From assembly GCA_018401135.1 (NCBI GenBank), contig JAGYLL010000007.1, positions 1-33,593 on the forward strand: DNA of 33,593 nucleotides, read 5' to 3'. Positions within the stretch are counted from its first letter, which is position 1, and every line of letters starts with the position of its first letter. A model generated the notes under the pieces. That model worked only from the letters and a program-made list of their open reading frames with translations, was not told the origin of the DNA and did no database searches. Below are positions 1 to 9,475 of this stretch, piece after piece. The position numbers and the translations under genes were made by a program. The stretch comes from Candidatus Moraniibacteriota bacterium (GTDB lineage: Bacteria; Patescibacteriota; Minisyncoccia; Moranbacterales; GCA-2747515).

Positions 1-131
1 GGAAGGGAGGGAGTAGAGAGAAGAGAGAATTATTTGGAAAAAGATGATACACCTTGCACCTATTGTACACAAAAATAAAGATATGCTACAATAAAAAAAG
101 TAAGAAAAATAAAATAATAAAAAATAGATAT

Positions 132-1220
132 ATGGGACACAAATTATCTTTCCTTGTTAAGTCATTTCTTATTCCTTTAGTTTTTTTCAGTGTTTTCTCT
201 GTGGGAGATAGTGCCAGAGCAGCGTCTTTGTGTAATCAATCTGAAAAAAAATTTCTTACTATAGGGGAACAGTATTATGAACACACGCATTCAAATGGTA
301 CCACTATAAGAATTGACAAAAAGCCTCTTCTTAATCCTACTCACGAATTATATACATCTTCAAGATGTCGCGGTAATCAATCTCTTTCTGAATTCTTCTT
401 TTATGATTCACCGAGTAATAATACTATCTCAGGGGTAGTCCCATATGGGCACACTTTTATAGACTATAAAACATTTGAAATAACAAATGTAACTTCAGGA
501 AATTCATTTGACTTTGAAGAATCTTACGGTTTACTCCCTTATACTTCCTACTTGCCTTACTTTAAAATAGTAGACTCTGTACCAGATCCTAATGCGAGAT
601 TGAGTGAGTACCCGTATAATATTTGGACTGTTGGGGGAGAAAATATTCAGATGAGAACATTTTTAACACAACCATTTGCCACAAATATTTCTTCTGAAAT
701 TGCTTCTGATGCTATAGTCCCTGCAACGTGTACAGGAGAGCCTGATGGTAGTGTAAAATGTACTATCGATATTTCGAGAGAGGAGCTTATAGCACTTGAA
801 AGCAATCCAAACAATAAATATAAAATGAATATAAAAGTAAAGTTCGATGCTGAACCTCAGATGTATCATTTTCAAGCTGTGATGGGTTATCCTGAACAAG
901 AAGGTTTTAAAACTTTTGCAAAAGTACCCACTCCAAAATATACTGGTCAAAGTATCCTTATAAAAGTTTGTTCAGCTCAAGGTGCGGGAGCTTGCAAACC
1001 AACTGAACCCACTCCACCCACTCCCTCTGAATACCATACGTTTAATGTTAGATCATCTGGTGTCCAAGGGGTTAGAATTACTGCCAGTAACACAATGTAT
1101 AATGGTACTACTAATTATATCGCAACATTGGGTGTAAGTGACTCGGTCACGCTTACTGCCCCAGCAAATGTTAGAGGAAGATCTTTTACTGATTGGACTG
1201 GCTGTAATTCACAGTACTAA
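132..1220 (+). CDS. Secreted/surface protein, N-terminal part; reading frame broken near 1210 (see 1221-1830)
   Basis: Start MGHKLSFLVKSFLIPLVFFSVFSVGDSARA looks like a signal peptide; C-terminal part resembles a bacterial repeat / InlB-B-like module (VTLTAPANVRGRSFTDWTGC) that is interrupted by the TAA at 1218-1220 and continues in another frame. Confidence 0.7.
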   Translation: MGHKLSFLVKSFLIPLVFFSVFSVGDSARAASLCNQSEKKFLTIGEQYYEHTHSNGTTIRIDKKPLLNPTHELYTSSRCRGNQSLSEFFFYDSPSNNTISGVVPYGHTFIDYKTFEITNVTSGNSFDFEESYGLLPYTSYLPYFKIVDSVPDPNARLSEYPYNIWTVGGENIQMRTFLTQPFATNISSEIASDAIVPATCTGEPDGSVKCTIDISREELIALESNPNNKYKMNIKVKFDAEPQMYHFQAVMGYPEQEGFKTFAKVPTPKYTGQSILIKVCSAQGAGACKPTEPTPPTPSEYHTFNVRSSGVQGVRITASNTMYNGTTNYIATLGVSDSVTLTAPANVRGRSFTDWTGCNSQY

Positions 1221-1830
1221 CTCCTTTAGAACATGTACTATCCTAGGAGATGCACACGAAACACCTTCACAAGTAAATGTAAGTACAGTTACTGCAAATT
1301 ATATTTCAATACCAATAACTCGTGCAGAAGTGAATCTCGAAACCAGTTCAAAATCAGTAGATTCTGGTGATACCATAACACTTTCTTGGTCTGTTGGAGG
1401 AGAAATGGAGAAATGTGTGGCAGGTGGTGGATGGCGAGGCTCAAAAGATCCAAATGGAGGATCAGAAGAAGTAACAGTTAATTTTACCTCAGGAAGACCA
1501 TTAAAATTGTTTACTCTTTCTTGTGAAAGCGGTGTTGCGCGAGGAACAGAAGCAATCACTACAGGGACTGATTATGTAATGATCTCTGAGACAACAATGA
1601 ATCATTATGGAAAAACAAGAGCGTCTCTTTCTCTTTCAGACGCACAAGCATCTGAAGATTGTGATGAGGAGGGAAATTGTAAAGTTCCCAAGAATCTTTT
1701 GAGTCTTCCATTGTCAGATAACGATTCTTTGAAAATGGGTCTCTTCCTTTTCACGCTTCTTGGATCACTTCTTATTTTGATTCTTCTTTATATGAAAGGG
1801 AAGAATAAAAAAACTTCAAAAAAAGAATAA
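1212..1830 (+). pseudogene. C-terminal part of the same surface protein in a shifted frame: end of repeat module, Ig-like domain, C-terminal TM helix with basic tail
   Basis: Frame of ORF 1138..1830; TNSFRTCTILGDAHETPSQVNVSTVTANYI continues the broken module; C-terminus SDAQASEDCDEEGNCKVPKN...LFLFTLLGSLLILILLYMKGKNKKTSKKE nearly identical to ORF 32338..33390. Confidence 0.65.
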
Positions 1831-1855
1831 TTCAGAGAAAAGCAAGAAAACCAAA

Positions 1856-1889
1856 AAAAGAACAGTATCTTTGGAGATACTGTTCTTTT
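1856..1889 (+). terminator. Intrinsic terminator
   Basis: Perfect 15-bp hairpin AAAAGAACAGTATCT-TTGG-AGATACTGTTCTTTT. Confidence 0.8.
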
Positions 1890-2123
1890 GAAATCTTAAA
1901 CCAAAAAAGAAACACAAAGAAAATGCTGAAAGTCCTTTTTAGTAAAGAGGATTTTATGTATTTTTTCTTTTTTTCTTGTTCCATTTACAATAAGGAAAGG
2001 AAAAATAGTAGGAGAGTATTTATAGATCAAGTTTGTCTTTCAGGATGATTTTATACAAGGGGTTGATATTTTTTTTAGATTAGTATATAGTCAATTATTA
2101 GAAAGAATGGTAATATAATTTAT

Positions 2124-2306
2124 ATGTCAGTACCAAAAAGACGACAGACGAGTTCTCGCAGAGATAGGCGAAGAAAGCATAATGATGTTTTGAGTTTTTC
2201 TCACACCGTGAAGTGTTCTCGTTGTGGATCACAAGCTCTTCCTCATAGAGCGTGTCCCGATTGTGGAACGTACAAGGGAAAGCAAGTTGTTTCAGAAAAA
2301 AAATAG
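2124..2306 (+). CDS. rpmF: 50S ribosomal protein bL32
   Basis: [19 protein letters not shown]...[25 protein letters not shown] typical L32 with zinc ribbon. Confidence 0.95.
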   Translation: MSVPKRRQTSSRRDRRRKHNDVLSFSHTVKCSRCGSQALPHRACPDCGTYKGKQVVSEKK

Positions 2307-2328
2307 TTTTTTTGTTTCTTTTTACTCT

Positions 2329-2859
2329 ATGGCCAATCGTCATTTGCAACGATCTATAGCAATGCAATCTCTTTTCGAATGGGATTTCTATTTTCTTTTG
2401 GAAAAAAAGAGAGATATGGAGAGTATTTTGAAAAAAAATATGAACCAATTTGCTCCAGGTGTAGAAGAATTTCCTCTTGCGGAGCGTCTGACACGAGAAA
2501 CTTTGGAAAATATTTCTCAGATAGATGTTTTTATCACTAAATGTGCTCCAGAGTGGCCTATAGAAAAGATAGCTTCTGTAGATCGAGCTGTTTTACGTTT
2601 GGGTATTTACGAATTACTTTTTGGAGATTATGAAGAAGTTCCACCGAAAGTTGCTATCAATGAATCTATCGAACTAGCGAAAACTTTTGGAGGAGAAAGC
2701 TCATTTCGTTTTGTCAATGGCGTTCTCGGAACCATTTATCGGGAAATGGGAGAGCCTATGAAAGATGATTCTTCAGAAAAAAATCGTAAACGCTTCGAGG
2801 CATTTAGAGAAAAAAAAGAAGCCCTTGAAAAAACAAGTGCTCCTAAAGAAGAAAAATAG
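2329..2859 (+). CDS. nusB: Transcription antitermination factor NusB
   Basis: [20 protein letters not shown]...[17 protein letters not shown]...[32 protein letters not shown]; internal ATG 2329 preferred over ORF start 2224. Confidence 0.93.
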   Translation: MANRHLQRSIAMQSLFEWDFYFLLEKKRDMESILKKNMNQFAPGVEEFPLAERLTRETLENISQIDVFITKCAPEWPIEKIASVDRAVLRLGIYELLFGDYEEVPPKVAINESIELAKTFGGESSFRFVNGVLGTIYREMGEPMKDDSSEKNRKRFEAFREKKEALEKTSAPKEEK

Positions 2860-2940
2860 TATTTGATATTCTATCTCTATAATTAAAATTTTTGTCTACT
2901 GGCGTATGTTATTTGTACGCGAGTTGAGAAAATACTCTCT

Positions 2941-3633
2941 ATGAAAAGTGATATCCATCTTTTTCTCGAAAGCATTTCTATACAACCAAAAAACATTGAT
3001 TTCTATCTGCAAGCAGTTACGCACCGATCATATCTCAATGAAAACAAAGAACATCATCTTAAACACAATGAGCGTTTAGAGTTTTTGGGGGATGCTGTTT
3101 TGGAATTAGTAGTTACTAAGTATCTTTTTGAAAATTTTCCCAATCCTGAGGGAGAATTAACTGCTTGGCGGTCTGCTTTGGTTTGTGGAGAAATGCTCTA
3201 TCGTGTAGCCAAAGAAATAGAAATCCAAGAATATCTTCTTATGAGCAAGGGAGAGAAAAAAGACACAGGAAGAGCTCGTCAATATCTTCTTGCCAACTCG
3301 ATCGAAGCACTTATCGGTGCTATTTATCTTGATTATGGATATGAAAAATCTGAAAAATTTATAAAAACATATATCATAGTACATCTCAAAGAAGTTTTAG
3401 ATAAAAAATTGTTTCTTGATGCTAAAAGCTACTTTCAAGAAAAAGCTCAAGAAGTCGTTGGAGTGACCCCTTTCTACAAAGAACATTCTGTTTCTGGACC
3501 AGATCACGATAGAATATTCATTGTTGGAGTTTATATCGGCGAAGAGTGTGTCGCTGAAGGAAAGGGACCATCTAAACAAGATGCTCAAAGAGAGGCGGCT
3601 CGAATTGCTTTGGAAAAAAAAGATTGGCTATAA
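2941..3633 (+). CDS. rnc: Ribonuclease III
   Basis: HNERLEFLGDAVLELVVTKYLF signature and C-terminal dsRBD. Confidence 0.96.
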   Translation: MKSDIHLFLESISIQPKNIDFYLQAVTHRSYLNENKEHHLKHNERLEFLGDAVLELVVTKYLFENFPNPEGELTAWRSALVCGEMLYRVAKEIEIQEYLLMSKGEKKDTGRARQYLLANSIEALIGAIYLDYGYEKSEKFIKTYIIVHLKEVLDKKLFLDAKSYFQEKAQEVVGVTPFYKEHSVSGPDHDRIFIVGVYIGEECVAEGKGPSKQDAQREAARIALEKKDWL

Positions 3634-3709
3634 TGAGTGCCTATTTTTAAGGAATTTTCTATTTTTAAAATAAAAATAAGTAATCAGTGTGAAACGTAAC
3701 TAAATAGAT

Positions 3710-4390
3710 ATGAAGAAAAAATACGAAATAGAAATAAAAGCTCTTTTGGGCTCTGAAGAAAAAGCCACCGCTTTAATCAAAAACCTTTCACAAAAAGATT
3801 CCTCTTTCAAAAAAATTGATGAAAATAATCAATTAAATCATTATTTTGTCGGTGGTAGAAGAGAGGATATATCAAAAAATCTTGAGCAATTTCTTTCTGA
3901 AAAACAACAAGAGGAATTACGAGAAATTTTTACTCAAGCAACTGAAATTTCTGTACGAACGAGAAAATCTGATGAAAATGTCCTCTTTGTTTTGAAGGCA
4001 TCTATCGATGATACTACGAGTTCTAATGGAACAGCACGACGAGAATTTGAGATTCCTATCGCTTGTTCTCTCGATGTATTAGATAAGATTCTCTTGAAAA
4101 GTGGCTGTCAAATACAAGCAAAGTGGTCTCGAGAAAGAAAAGAATACAAACTCTTTGACGGGACACATCTTTGTGTGGATAAAAATGCTGGGTATGGCTA
4201 TTTGGTAGAATTTGAACGTGTAATAGATGAGCTTGATCAGATTGAGGCAACGAAGGAGGAATTGCGTATGCTTATGAAAGATTTGGACATAGAGGAGCTT
4301 CCACAAGATCGATTGGAGCGAATGTTTGCTCATTACAATGCTCATTGGAGAGAGTATTATGGAACAGAAAATGTTTTTGTTGTAGAATAG
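3710..4390 (+). CDS. CYTH-domain (class IV adenylate cyclase / thiamine-triphosphatase-like) protein
   Basis: N-terminal YEIEIKALL (ExExK) plus later charged beta-strand pattern typical of CYTH. Confidence 0.75.
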   Translation: MKKKYEIEIKALLGSEEKATALIKNLSQKDSSFKKIDENNQLNHYFVGGRREDISKNLEQFLSEKQQEELREIFTQATEISVRTRKSDENVLFVLKASIDDTTSSNGTARREFEIPIACSLDVLDKILLKSGCQIQAKWSRERKEYKLFDGTHLCVDKNAGYGYLVEFERVIDELDQIEATKEELRMLMKDLDIEELPQDRLERMFAHYNAHWREYYGTENVFVVE

Positions 4391-4408
4391 AAAAAGAAAA
4401 TATTCTCT

Positions 4409-4672
4409 ATGAAATGTACGCATTGGAAAAAACAAAGTATGGAAATACTTGGTTGGTATGGATCAATAGCTTTGATTTTAGGATATTTTTTGATAAGTTT
4501 TCAGTTTATCGAGGCAGAGTCATTGGTATACCAGATATTGAATATAACAGGTGCTTTCGGTCTTATGGGATTTTCTTTGTACAAAAAAGTATACCCTTTG
4601 GCAGTGCTTAATGGTTTTTGGGGAGGTATTGGATGTTTTGCTTTGCTGAGAGTTTTTACACAGTCTTTATAA
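4409..4672 (+). CDS. Small membrane protein, CBU_0592-like
   Basis: LGWYGSIALILGYFLISFQFIEAESLVYQILNITGAFGLMGFSLYKKVYPLAVLNGFWGGIG matches remembered family pattern. Confidence 0.65.
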   Translation: MKCTHWKKQSMEILGWYGSIALILGYFLISFQFIEAESLVYQILNITGAFGLMGFSLYKKVYPLAVLNGFWGGIGCFALLRVFTQSL

Positions 4673-4687
4673 TTGAGTGTATTATAT

Positions 4688-5242
4688 ATGTTTTTATCTG
4701 ATGGGGATATCAAAAAAGCAGTAGAAAATGAAGAAATAGTTATAAGAGATTTTGACGAAGGTCGTCTCCAGCCAGCAAGTTACGATGTTCTCTTGGGAAA
4801 TAATTTCATCCTTACATGTGCCCATGAGACACAGGCTATTGATCCTGTGAATAAAATTTTTCCAAGAACAAGTGAAGTGGATGTTCCTGATGGTAAAGAG
4901 TTTGTCCTCCATCCACGAATGACTGTTTTGGGAACGCTTAAAGATTTTGTAGGGTCTCAAAAATATCTCATACAAATTTCTGGTAAAAGTTCTCTTGCTC
5001 GTATCGGTCTTGTCGTTCATAATACAGCAGGAATTATTAATCCTGGACATTTTCTTCACATAACACTTGAGCTTGCTAATTTTAATACGGTGCCTATTAT
5101 TTTGCGTCCGGGTATGGCTATAGCACAACTTACTTTTAGCAAAATGACTTCTCCTGTCTCGAAAGATTACTCAAAAACAGGGAGATTTAATGGAGATAAT
5201 TGGAAAAAGAATTTCACACCAGAAACGAAGCATAATATATAA
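4688..5242 (+). CDS. dcd: dCTP deaminase
   Basis: MFLSDGDIKKAV...RLQPASYDVLLGN...ISGKSSLARIGLVVHNTAGIINPGHFLHITLELAN...PGMAIAQLTF. Confidence 0.92.
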   Translation: MFLSDGDIKKAVENEEIVIRDFDEGRLQPASYDVLLGNNFILTCAHETQAIDPVNKIFPRTSEVDVPDGKEFVLHPRMTVLGTLKDFVGSQKYLIQISGKSSLARIGLVVHNTAGIINPGHFLHITLELANFNTVPIILRPGMAIAQLTFSKMTSPVSKDYSKTGRFNGDNWKKNFTPETKHNI

Positions 5243-5278
5243 ATTAAATGTTTATTGTTAGTGATAAAAAAGAAAACT

Positions 5279-5683
5279 ATGACTTTACAAGAATACAAAA
5301 AAGATGCTTACTCAATACATTGGGACGAGAAAGATGAAATTATACGAGTAAAGTTTCTGGAAAATTTTACAAAAGATTACGCAAAACTTTTCAAAGAAGA
5401 TGCTTTAAAAATAGGAAAGGAAATAAAAAGTTTAGGAAAAGAAGTTCGCATTCTCAATGATGTAAATGATATTTCAGATTCTTTTGTGATAGATAGCACC
5501 ACAGAAGCTCTTTTGGTGGATTCTACTGAATATGCAAATAAAATCGCTTCTTATGGTAAGGGAACACAAGCGATGAATATTTCTCTCAGTGTATCTGCTA
5601 TTGTTCATTTTATTATGAAAAGAAAAGAGATGCGATTTTTCAAAACGCAAGAAGAGGCGAAAGAATGGCTTATGAAAGAATAA
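5279..5683 (+). CDS. Conserved hypothetical, possible SpoIIAA/STAS-like fold
   Basis: Complete ORF between dcd and thyA; fold guess from pattern only. Confidence 0.45.
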   Translation: MTLQEYKKDAYSIHWDEKDEIIRVKFLENFTKDYAKLFKEDALKIGKEIKSLGKEVRILNDVNDISDSFVIDSTTEALLVDSTEYANKIASYGKGTQAMNISLSVSAIVHFIMKRKEMRFFKTQEEAKEWLMKE

Positions 5684-5698
5684 CTTTTGATAAAATAT

Positions 5699-6706
5699 AT
5701 GTCTATAAAAAAACTCAAACACCATCCAGAATACCAATACCTTCATTTGATGCGAGAAATTCTCGACACAGGAGTGAAACAGGAAGATTCAGGAACGGGG
5801 GCTATTACCTATAGTCTCTTTGGTCGCCAGATCCGGTTTAATCTTTCTGAAGGATTTCCCCTTCTTACAACTAAGAGGGTATATTGGAAAGGGGTTGTGG
5901 AGGAGCTTTATTGGTTTCTTTCGGGACAATCGAATGTGAGATATTTGATAGAAAAAAATGTCCATATTTGGGACGATTATCCTTTCAAAATATATCTCGA
6001 AAAAAGAACAAAAAATCCAAAACTCCCCCTTCTTGATAAAAATGCTTTTGTAGCAAAAATTCTTGAAGACGAAATGTTTGCCAAGGAGTATGGAGAACTT
6101 CCTATGATTTACGGTCAGTTATGGAGAAAATGGCCCACGAAAACACAAAGAACCATTGATCAAGTTCGTTGGATAGTAGAAGAAGTAAAACGCGATCCTG
6201 ATTGCCATAATGCTTTGGTAAGTTCTTGGAATCCAGAGTACCTCTACAAGATGGCACTCCCTGAAGAGGCTTCTCGATTTCCTATTTGTCACAATATGTA
6301 TCAGATTAATGTGAAAGATGGCAAACTTTCTCTCCTTCTTTATCAAAGAAGTGCAGATATTTTTCTTGGTGTTCCTTTTAATATTGGAAGTTATGCACTC
6401 CTTACTCATATTCTAGCAAGAGTAACGGGATATGAAGTGGGGGAATTTATTCATACCTTTGGAGATATTCATATATACGAAAATCACAGAGATCAAGCCG
6501 AAGAACAACTCACTCGAGAACCTCTTTCTTTTCCTACACTTTCTCTTGATGATGCAGTACAAGATATTGATGATTTTCGATCAGAATATGCATATTTGGA
6601 AAATTATCAAGCACATAGTGCTATTAAGGCAGAACTTTCTGTGACAGGTGGTGTACAAACAGAGGATTGGAAGAAAAATTGGAAAAAATATACCAAAAAG
6701 AAATGA
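5699..6706 (+). CDS. thyA: Thymidylate synthase
   Basis: FPLLTTKRVYWKGVVEELYWFLSGQSNVRYL; ISSWNPxxL-like; FNIGSYALLTHILARVTGYEVGEFIHTFGDIHIYENH. Confidence 0.96.
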   Translation: MSIKKLKHHPEYQYLHLMREILDTGVKQEDSGTGAITYSLFGRQIRFNLSEGFPLLTTKRVYWKGVVEELYWFLSGQSNVRYLIEKNVHIWDDYPFKIYLEKRTKNPKLPLLDKNAFVAKILEDEMFAKEYGELPMIYGQLWRKWPTKTQRTIDQVRWIVEEVKRDPDCHNALVSSWNPEYLYKMALPEEASRFPICHNMYQINVKDGKLSLLLYQRSADIFLGVPFNIGSYALLTHILARVTGYEVGEFIHTFGDIHIYENHRDQAEEQLTREPLSFPTLSLDDAVQDIDDFRSEYAYLENYQAHSAIKAELSVTGGVQTEDWKKNWKKYTKKK

Positions 6707-6767
6707 AAATTTCAAAAGAGTTTCTGTGCTAAAAAGGAACATTCTAAAGAATATTTTTTTGAAAATC

Positions 6768-6795
6768 TTGACATACGAATAGGTTTTCCTATACT
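6768..6795 (+). promoter_or_regulatory. Sigma70-type promoter for a short transcript
   Basis: TTGACA - 16 nt - TATACT. Confidence 0.65.
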
Positions 6796-6834
6796 AAAAA
6801 TACCTAGTCCATATAAAATAAAGAGGATATATGT

Positions 6835-6915
6835 ATGGAAAAAACTGATGTAATTCTTCTGGTTTTTTTATGTATACTCACGGGAGGAATTTTGTATATA
6901 TGGCTTCCTCTTTAG
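6835..6915 (+). CDS. Putative 26-aa single-pass membrane peptide
   Basis: MEKTDVILLVFLCILTGGILYIWLPL*; AGAGGA upstream, consensus promoter upstream, terminator downstream; below the size cut-off of the ORF track. Confidence 0.55.
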   Translation: MEKTDVILLVFLCILTGGILYIWLPL

Positions 6916-6952
6916 CATAAAAGGAGAGACAAAAACCTTTTGTTTCTTTGTG

Positions 6953-6980
6953 CTCCCCGTAAAATAGCGGGGAGTTTTTT
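6953..6980 (+). terminator. Intrinsic terminator
   Basis: CTCCCCG-TAAAATAG-CGGGGAG-TTTTTT. Confidence 0.85.
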
Positions 6981-7145
6981 ATATAAATACTTTTTCTTTC
7001 TTTTTGTTCTATGTGTTTTGTCGTGAAATAACCATTTATTTTGAAAGAACAAATGAATAAAATATTTTTTTAAAAATACTATATACAAAGATAAAAGAAG
7101 TATTCAAAAAGAGGGTTAAAAGTCTATAGACATTGCATCTATCTA

Positions 7146-7173
7146 TTGACAATATCTAAATATTGTATTATAA
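7146..7173 (+). promoter_or_regulatory. Promoter with an inverted repeat overlapping the spacer
   Basis: TTGACA - 16 nt - TTATAA; CAATAT-CTAA-ATATTG (7150-7165) covers the spacer. Confidence 0.5.
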
Positions 7174-7224
7174 GTGAAATATCAATAATTTTCCGTTTTT
7201 ATTTGGCTTTTAGCTGATAATTTT

Positions 7225-8094
7225 ATGAAAGTAAAAAAGAATATTACTCCTGGATATTCTCCAGAAATTTTTGTTTCAGGTGTTTCTGAAATACTTCAAT
7301 TATTTCCCCAAAGGACACAAAATATCATTCGAGAACGATATAATCTCGAAGGAAGTTTTCTTAGAGGAAAAACGCTTGAAGCAATAGGAAAGAAGTATGG
7401 TATTACAAGAGAACGTGTACGGCAAATTATTCAGTTTGCTATGAAAACGGCTCGAGAATATGGAACAAAAAGTATTGACAGTGCTGTGGAAAGAATAGAC
7501 GGACAACTCATCAAGAAGGGGGGTATTTTTGCAAAAAAACCACTTCTTTCTGATTTGGGTGTAAAAGAATATAGACAAGCAGGATCTGTTGATTTTATTT
7601 TAGACCTCTCGGATCATTTCAATGTTCTTCTTCCGAGTCGATTTGTAACACATGCTGTATGTAGAAATGATTTCGATATGAAAAATTTTTTTCATATCGT
7701 GCAAGTTGCTGAAAATATTCTTTCAGAGAATAAACAACCAGAATATATCGAAACATTTTCAAAGCGATTAAAGGATCATATAGGAGAGATAGAGATGCAC
7801 CATCTCGAATCGTATCTTACAGCAAGTGCTACCATAGATCGCAATCCTTTGGGAGAGTGGGGAATGAATCATTGGAGTGAAATTCAACCAAAGAGTGCTG
7901 GACAAAGAGCACATTTAGTTCTTCGACATAAGAAGAAACCAATGCATTTTAAAGAAATAGCACAAGAAATAAATCAATTAGGACTTTCTCTTCGAAAAGC
8001 TAATCCTCAGACAGTGCATAATGAGCTTATAAAAAGTCCAGTTTTTACTTTATTTGGAAGAGGAATGTATGGACTGAGTGAATGGAAAAAATAG
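7225..8094 (+). CDS. Sigma-70 region-4-like HTH protein with C-terminal HARE-HTH domain
   Basis: N-term GKTLEAIGKKYGITRERVRQI (sigma region 4 signature); C-term HLVLRHKKKPMHFKEIAQEI...VFTLFGRGMYGLSEW (HARE-HTH); no sigma region 2. Confidence 0.75.
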   Translation: MKVKKNITPGYSPEIFVSGVSEILQLFPQRTQNIIRERYNLEGSFLRGKTLEAIGKKYGITRERVRQIIQFAMKTAREYGTKSIDSAVERIDGQLIKKGGIFAKKPLLSDLGVKEYRQAGSVDFILDLSDHFNVLLPSRFVTHAVCRNDFDMKNFFHIVQVAENILSENKQPEYIETFSKRLKDHIGEIEMHHLESYLTASATIDRNPLGEWGMNHWSEIQPKSAGQRAHLVLRHKKKPMHFKEIAQEINQLGLSLRKANPQTVHNELIKSPVFTLFGRGMYGLSEWKK

Positions 8095-8168
8095 ACTTGA
8101 TTTTGTTGCGTTTTGAGAGGATACTATAAAAAGGTAGTGGGGGTTATTAAAAATTAAATAACAAAAGC

Positions 8169-9446
8169 ATGGACATAATCGCGGACATTTTCGCGAATAT
8201 GGGGGAATTTTTCAAAAACTTTTTTCAAGTGGCTTCTTTTACTTGGTTTATTGTTTTACCTATAGGTTTTTATAAACTTTTTAAAATACTTTGGATGGAT
8301 CATATACAAGGAAAGTATGCCTCCAAAATATCATATCTTCTTCTTGAAATAATACCTCCTCAAAATATAGAGAAAAGTCCACAACCAATGGAGTCTCTCT
8401 TTTCTGGTTTATCGGCTGCCTACAAAACACCGAATCTTTACGAACAATATTTAGATGGATTTTTTGTTGATTCTTTTTCTTTGGAATTTGTTGGTAGGGG
8501 TGGTGAAGGTATGCATTTTTATATCCGAACGCCAAAATATTTCCGTTATCTTGTGGAAGCGCATTTATATGCACAGTATCCTGATGTAGAAATAAAAGAA
8601 GTTCCTGATTATGTTGCTGACGTGCCTCCGGTTATTCCCAATAAAAACTGGGATATTTGGGGAACAGATTTTGAGCTTACTGACCCTGATCCTATGCCTA
8701 TAAAAACATATAGAAATTTTGAAGAAGATGTAACGGGAAAAATGATTGATCCTCTAGCGGGAATTATCGAGATTATGGGACAACTTACACCAGGACAAAA
8801 TCTTTGGCTTCAATACATTATCAATCCCATCTCAGAGGGTTGGGTAAAAGAAGGGCGTCTTTATGTGCAAGAAAGAGCTGGAAGAATAAGTAAAAAAAAG
8901 ACACTTGGAGAAAAAATAGCAGAAGATATGGCTGATATTTTTAAAAATATTTTTTCAGGATTATTTTCTCCTCCTCAATTTAGTCCAAAAGAACAGAAAA
9001 AAGAAGAACAGCCTCTTGAATTTCGTTTGACACCAGGAGAACGAAAAGCTCTTGAAGCTGTGGAGGTAAATATTGGAAAAAATGTTTTTAAAGTCAAAAT
9101 GCGTATGGTATATGTGGGTAAAAAACAAGGATTTGATAAGCCGACTTTTGTTTCGGGTTTAATCGGAGCCATTAAGCAGTTTTCAGATTTGAATTTTAAT
9201 GGATTTAAGCCCGAAGATCTTTCTAAGACCTATGCAAATTATTTTTTACAACAATCGCGATTACGTTATCGTCAAAGAAAGATTTTTTCTCGCTACAAGG
9301 ATCGAGATCCAGAAGGAAAGCAATTTATTCTTAGCACTGAAGAATTAGCAACCGTTTTTCATATCCCTGATATGAACGTTATTTCTCCATTTTTCCAAAG
9401 AGTAAGCGCTAAAAGAGGGAGCGCTCCTTCTAACCTTCCTTTTTAA
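8169..9446 (+). CDS. Membrane-anchored conserved protein, likely partner of the downstream conjugation-type ATPase
   Basis: N-terminal TM segment SFTWFIVLPIGFYKLF; FVGRGGEGMHFYIRTPKYFRYLVEAHLYAQYPDVEIKEVPDYV; directly upstream of the ATPase gene. Confidence 0.6.
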   Translation: MDIIADIFANMGEFFKNFFQVASFTWFIVLPIGFYKLFKILWMDHIQGKYASKISYLLLEIIPPQNIEKSPQPMESLFSGLSAAYKTPNLYEQYLDGFFVDSFSLEFVGRGGEGMHFYIRTPKYFRYLVEAHLYAQYPDVEIKEVPDYVADVPPVIPNKNWDIWGTDFELTDPDPMPIKTYRNFEEDVTGKMIDPLAGIIEIMGQLTPGQNLWLQYIINPISEGWVKEGRLYVQERAGRISKKKTLGEKIAEDMADIFKNIFSGLFSPPQFSPKEQKKEEQPLEFRLTPGERKALEAVEVNIGKNVFKVKMRMVYVGKKQGFDKPTFVSGLIGAIKQFSDLNFNGFKPEDLSKTYANYFLQQSRLRYRQRKIFSRYKDRDPEGKQFILSTEELATVFHIPDMNVISPFFQRVSAKRGSAPSNLPF

Positions 9447-9475
9447 GAAGTATTTTTTGTGGTATACTTAAAAAT

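Noticed and set aside
4345-4611. Alternative plus-frame ORF over the CBU_0592-like gene
   Set aside because: Overlaps a better-supported hydrophobic protein in another frame; no family pattern.
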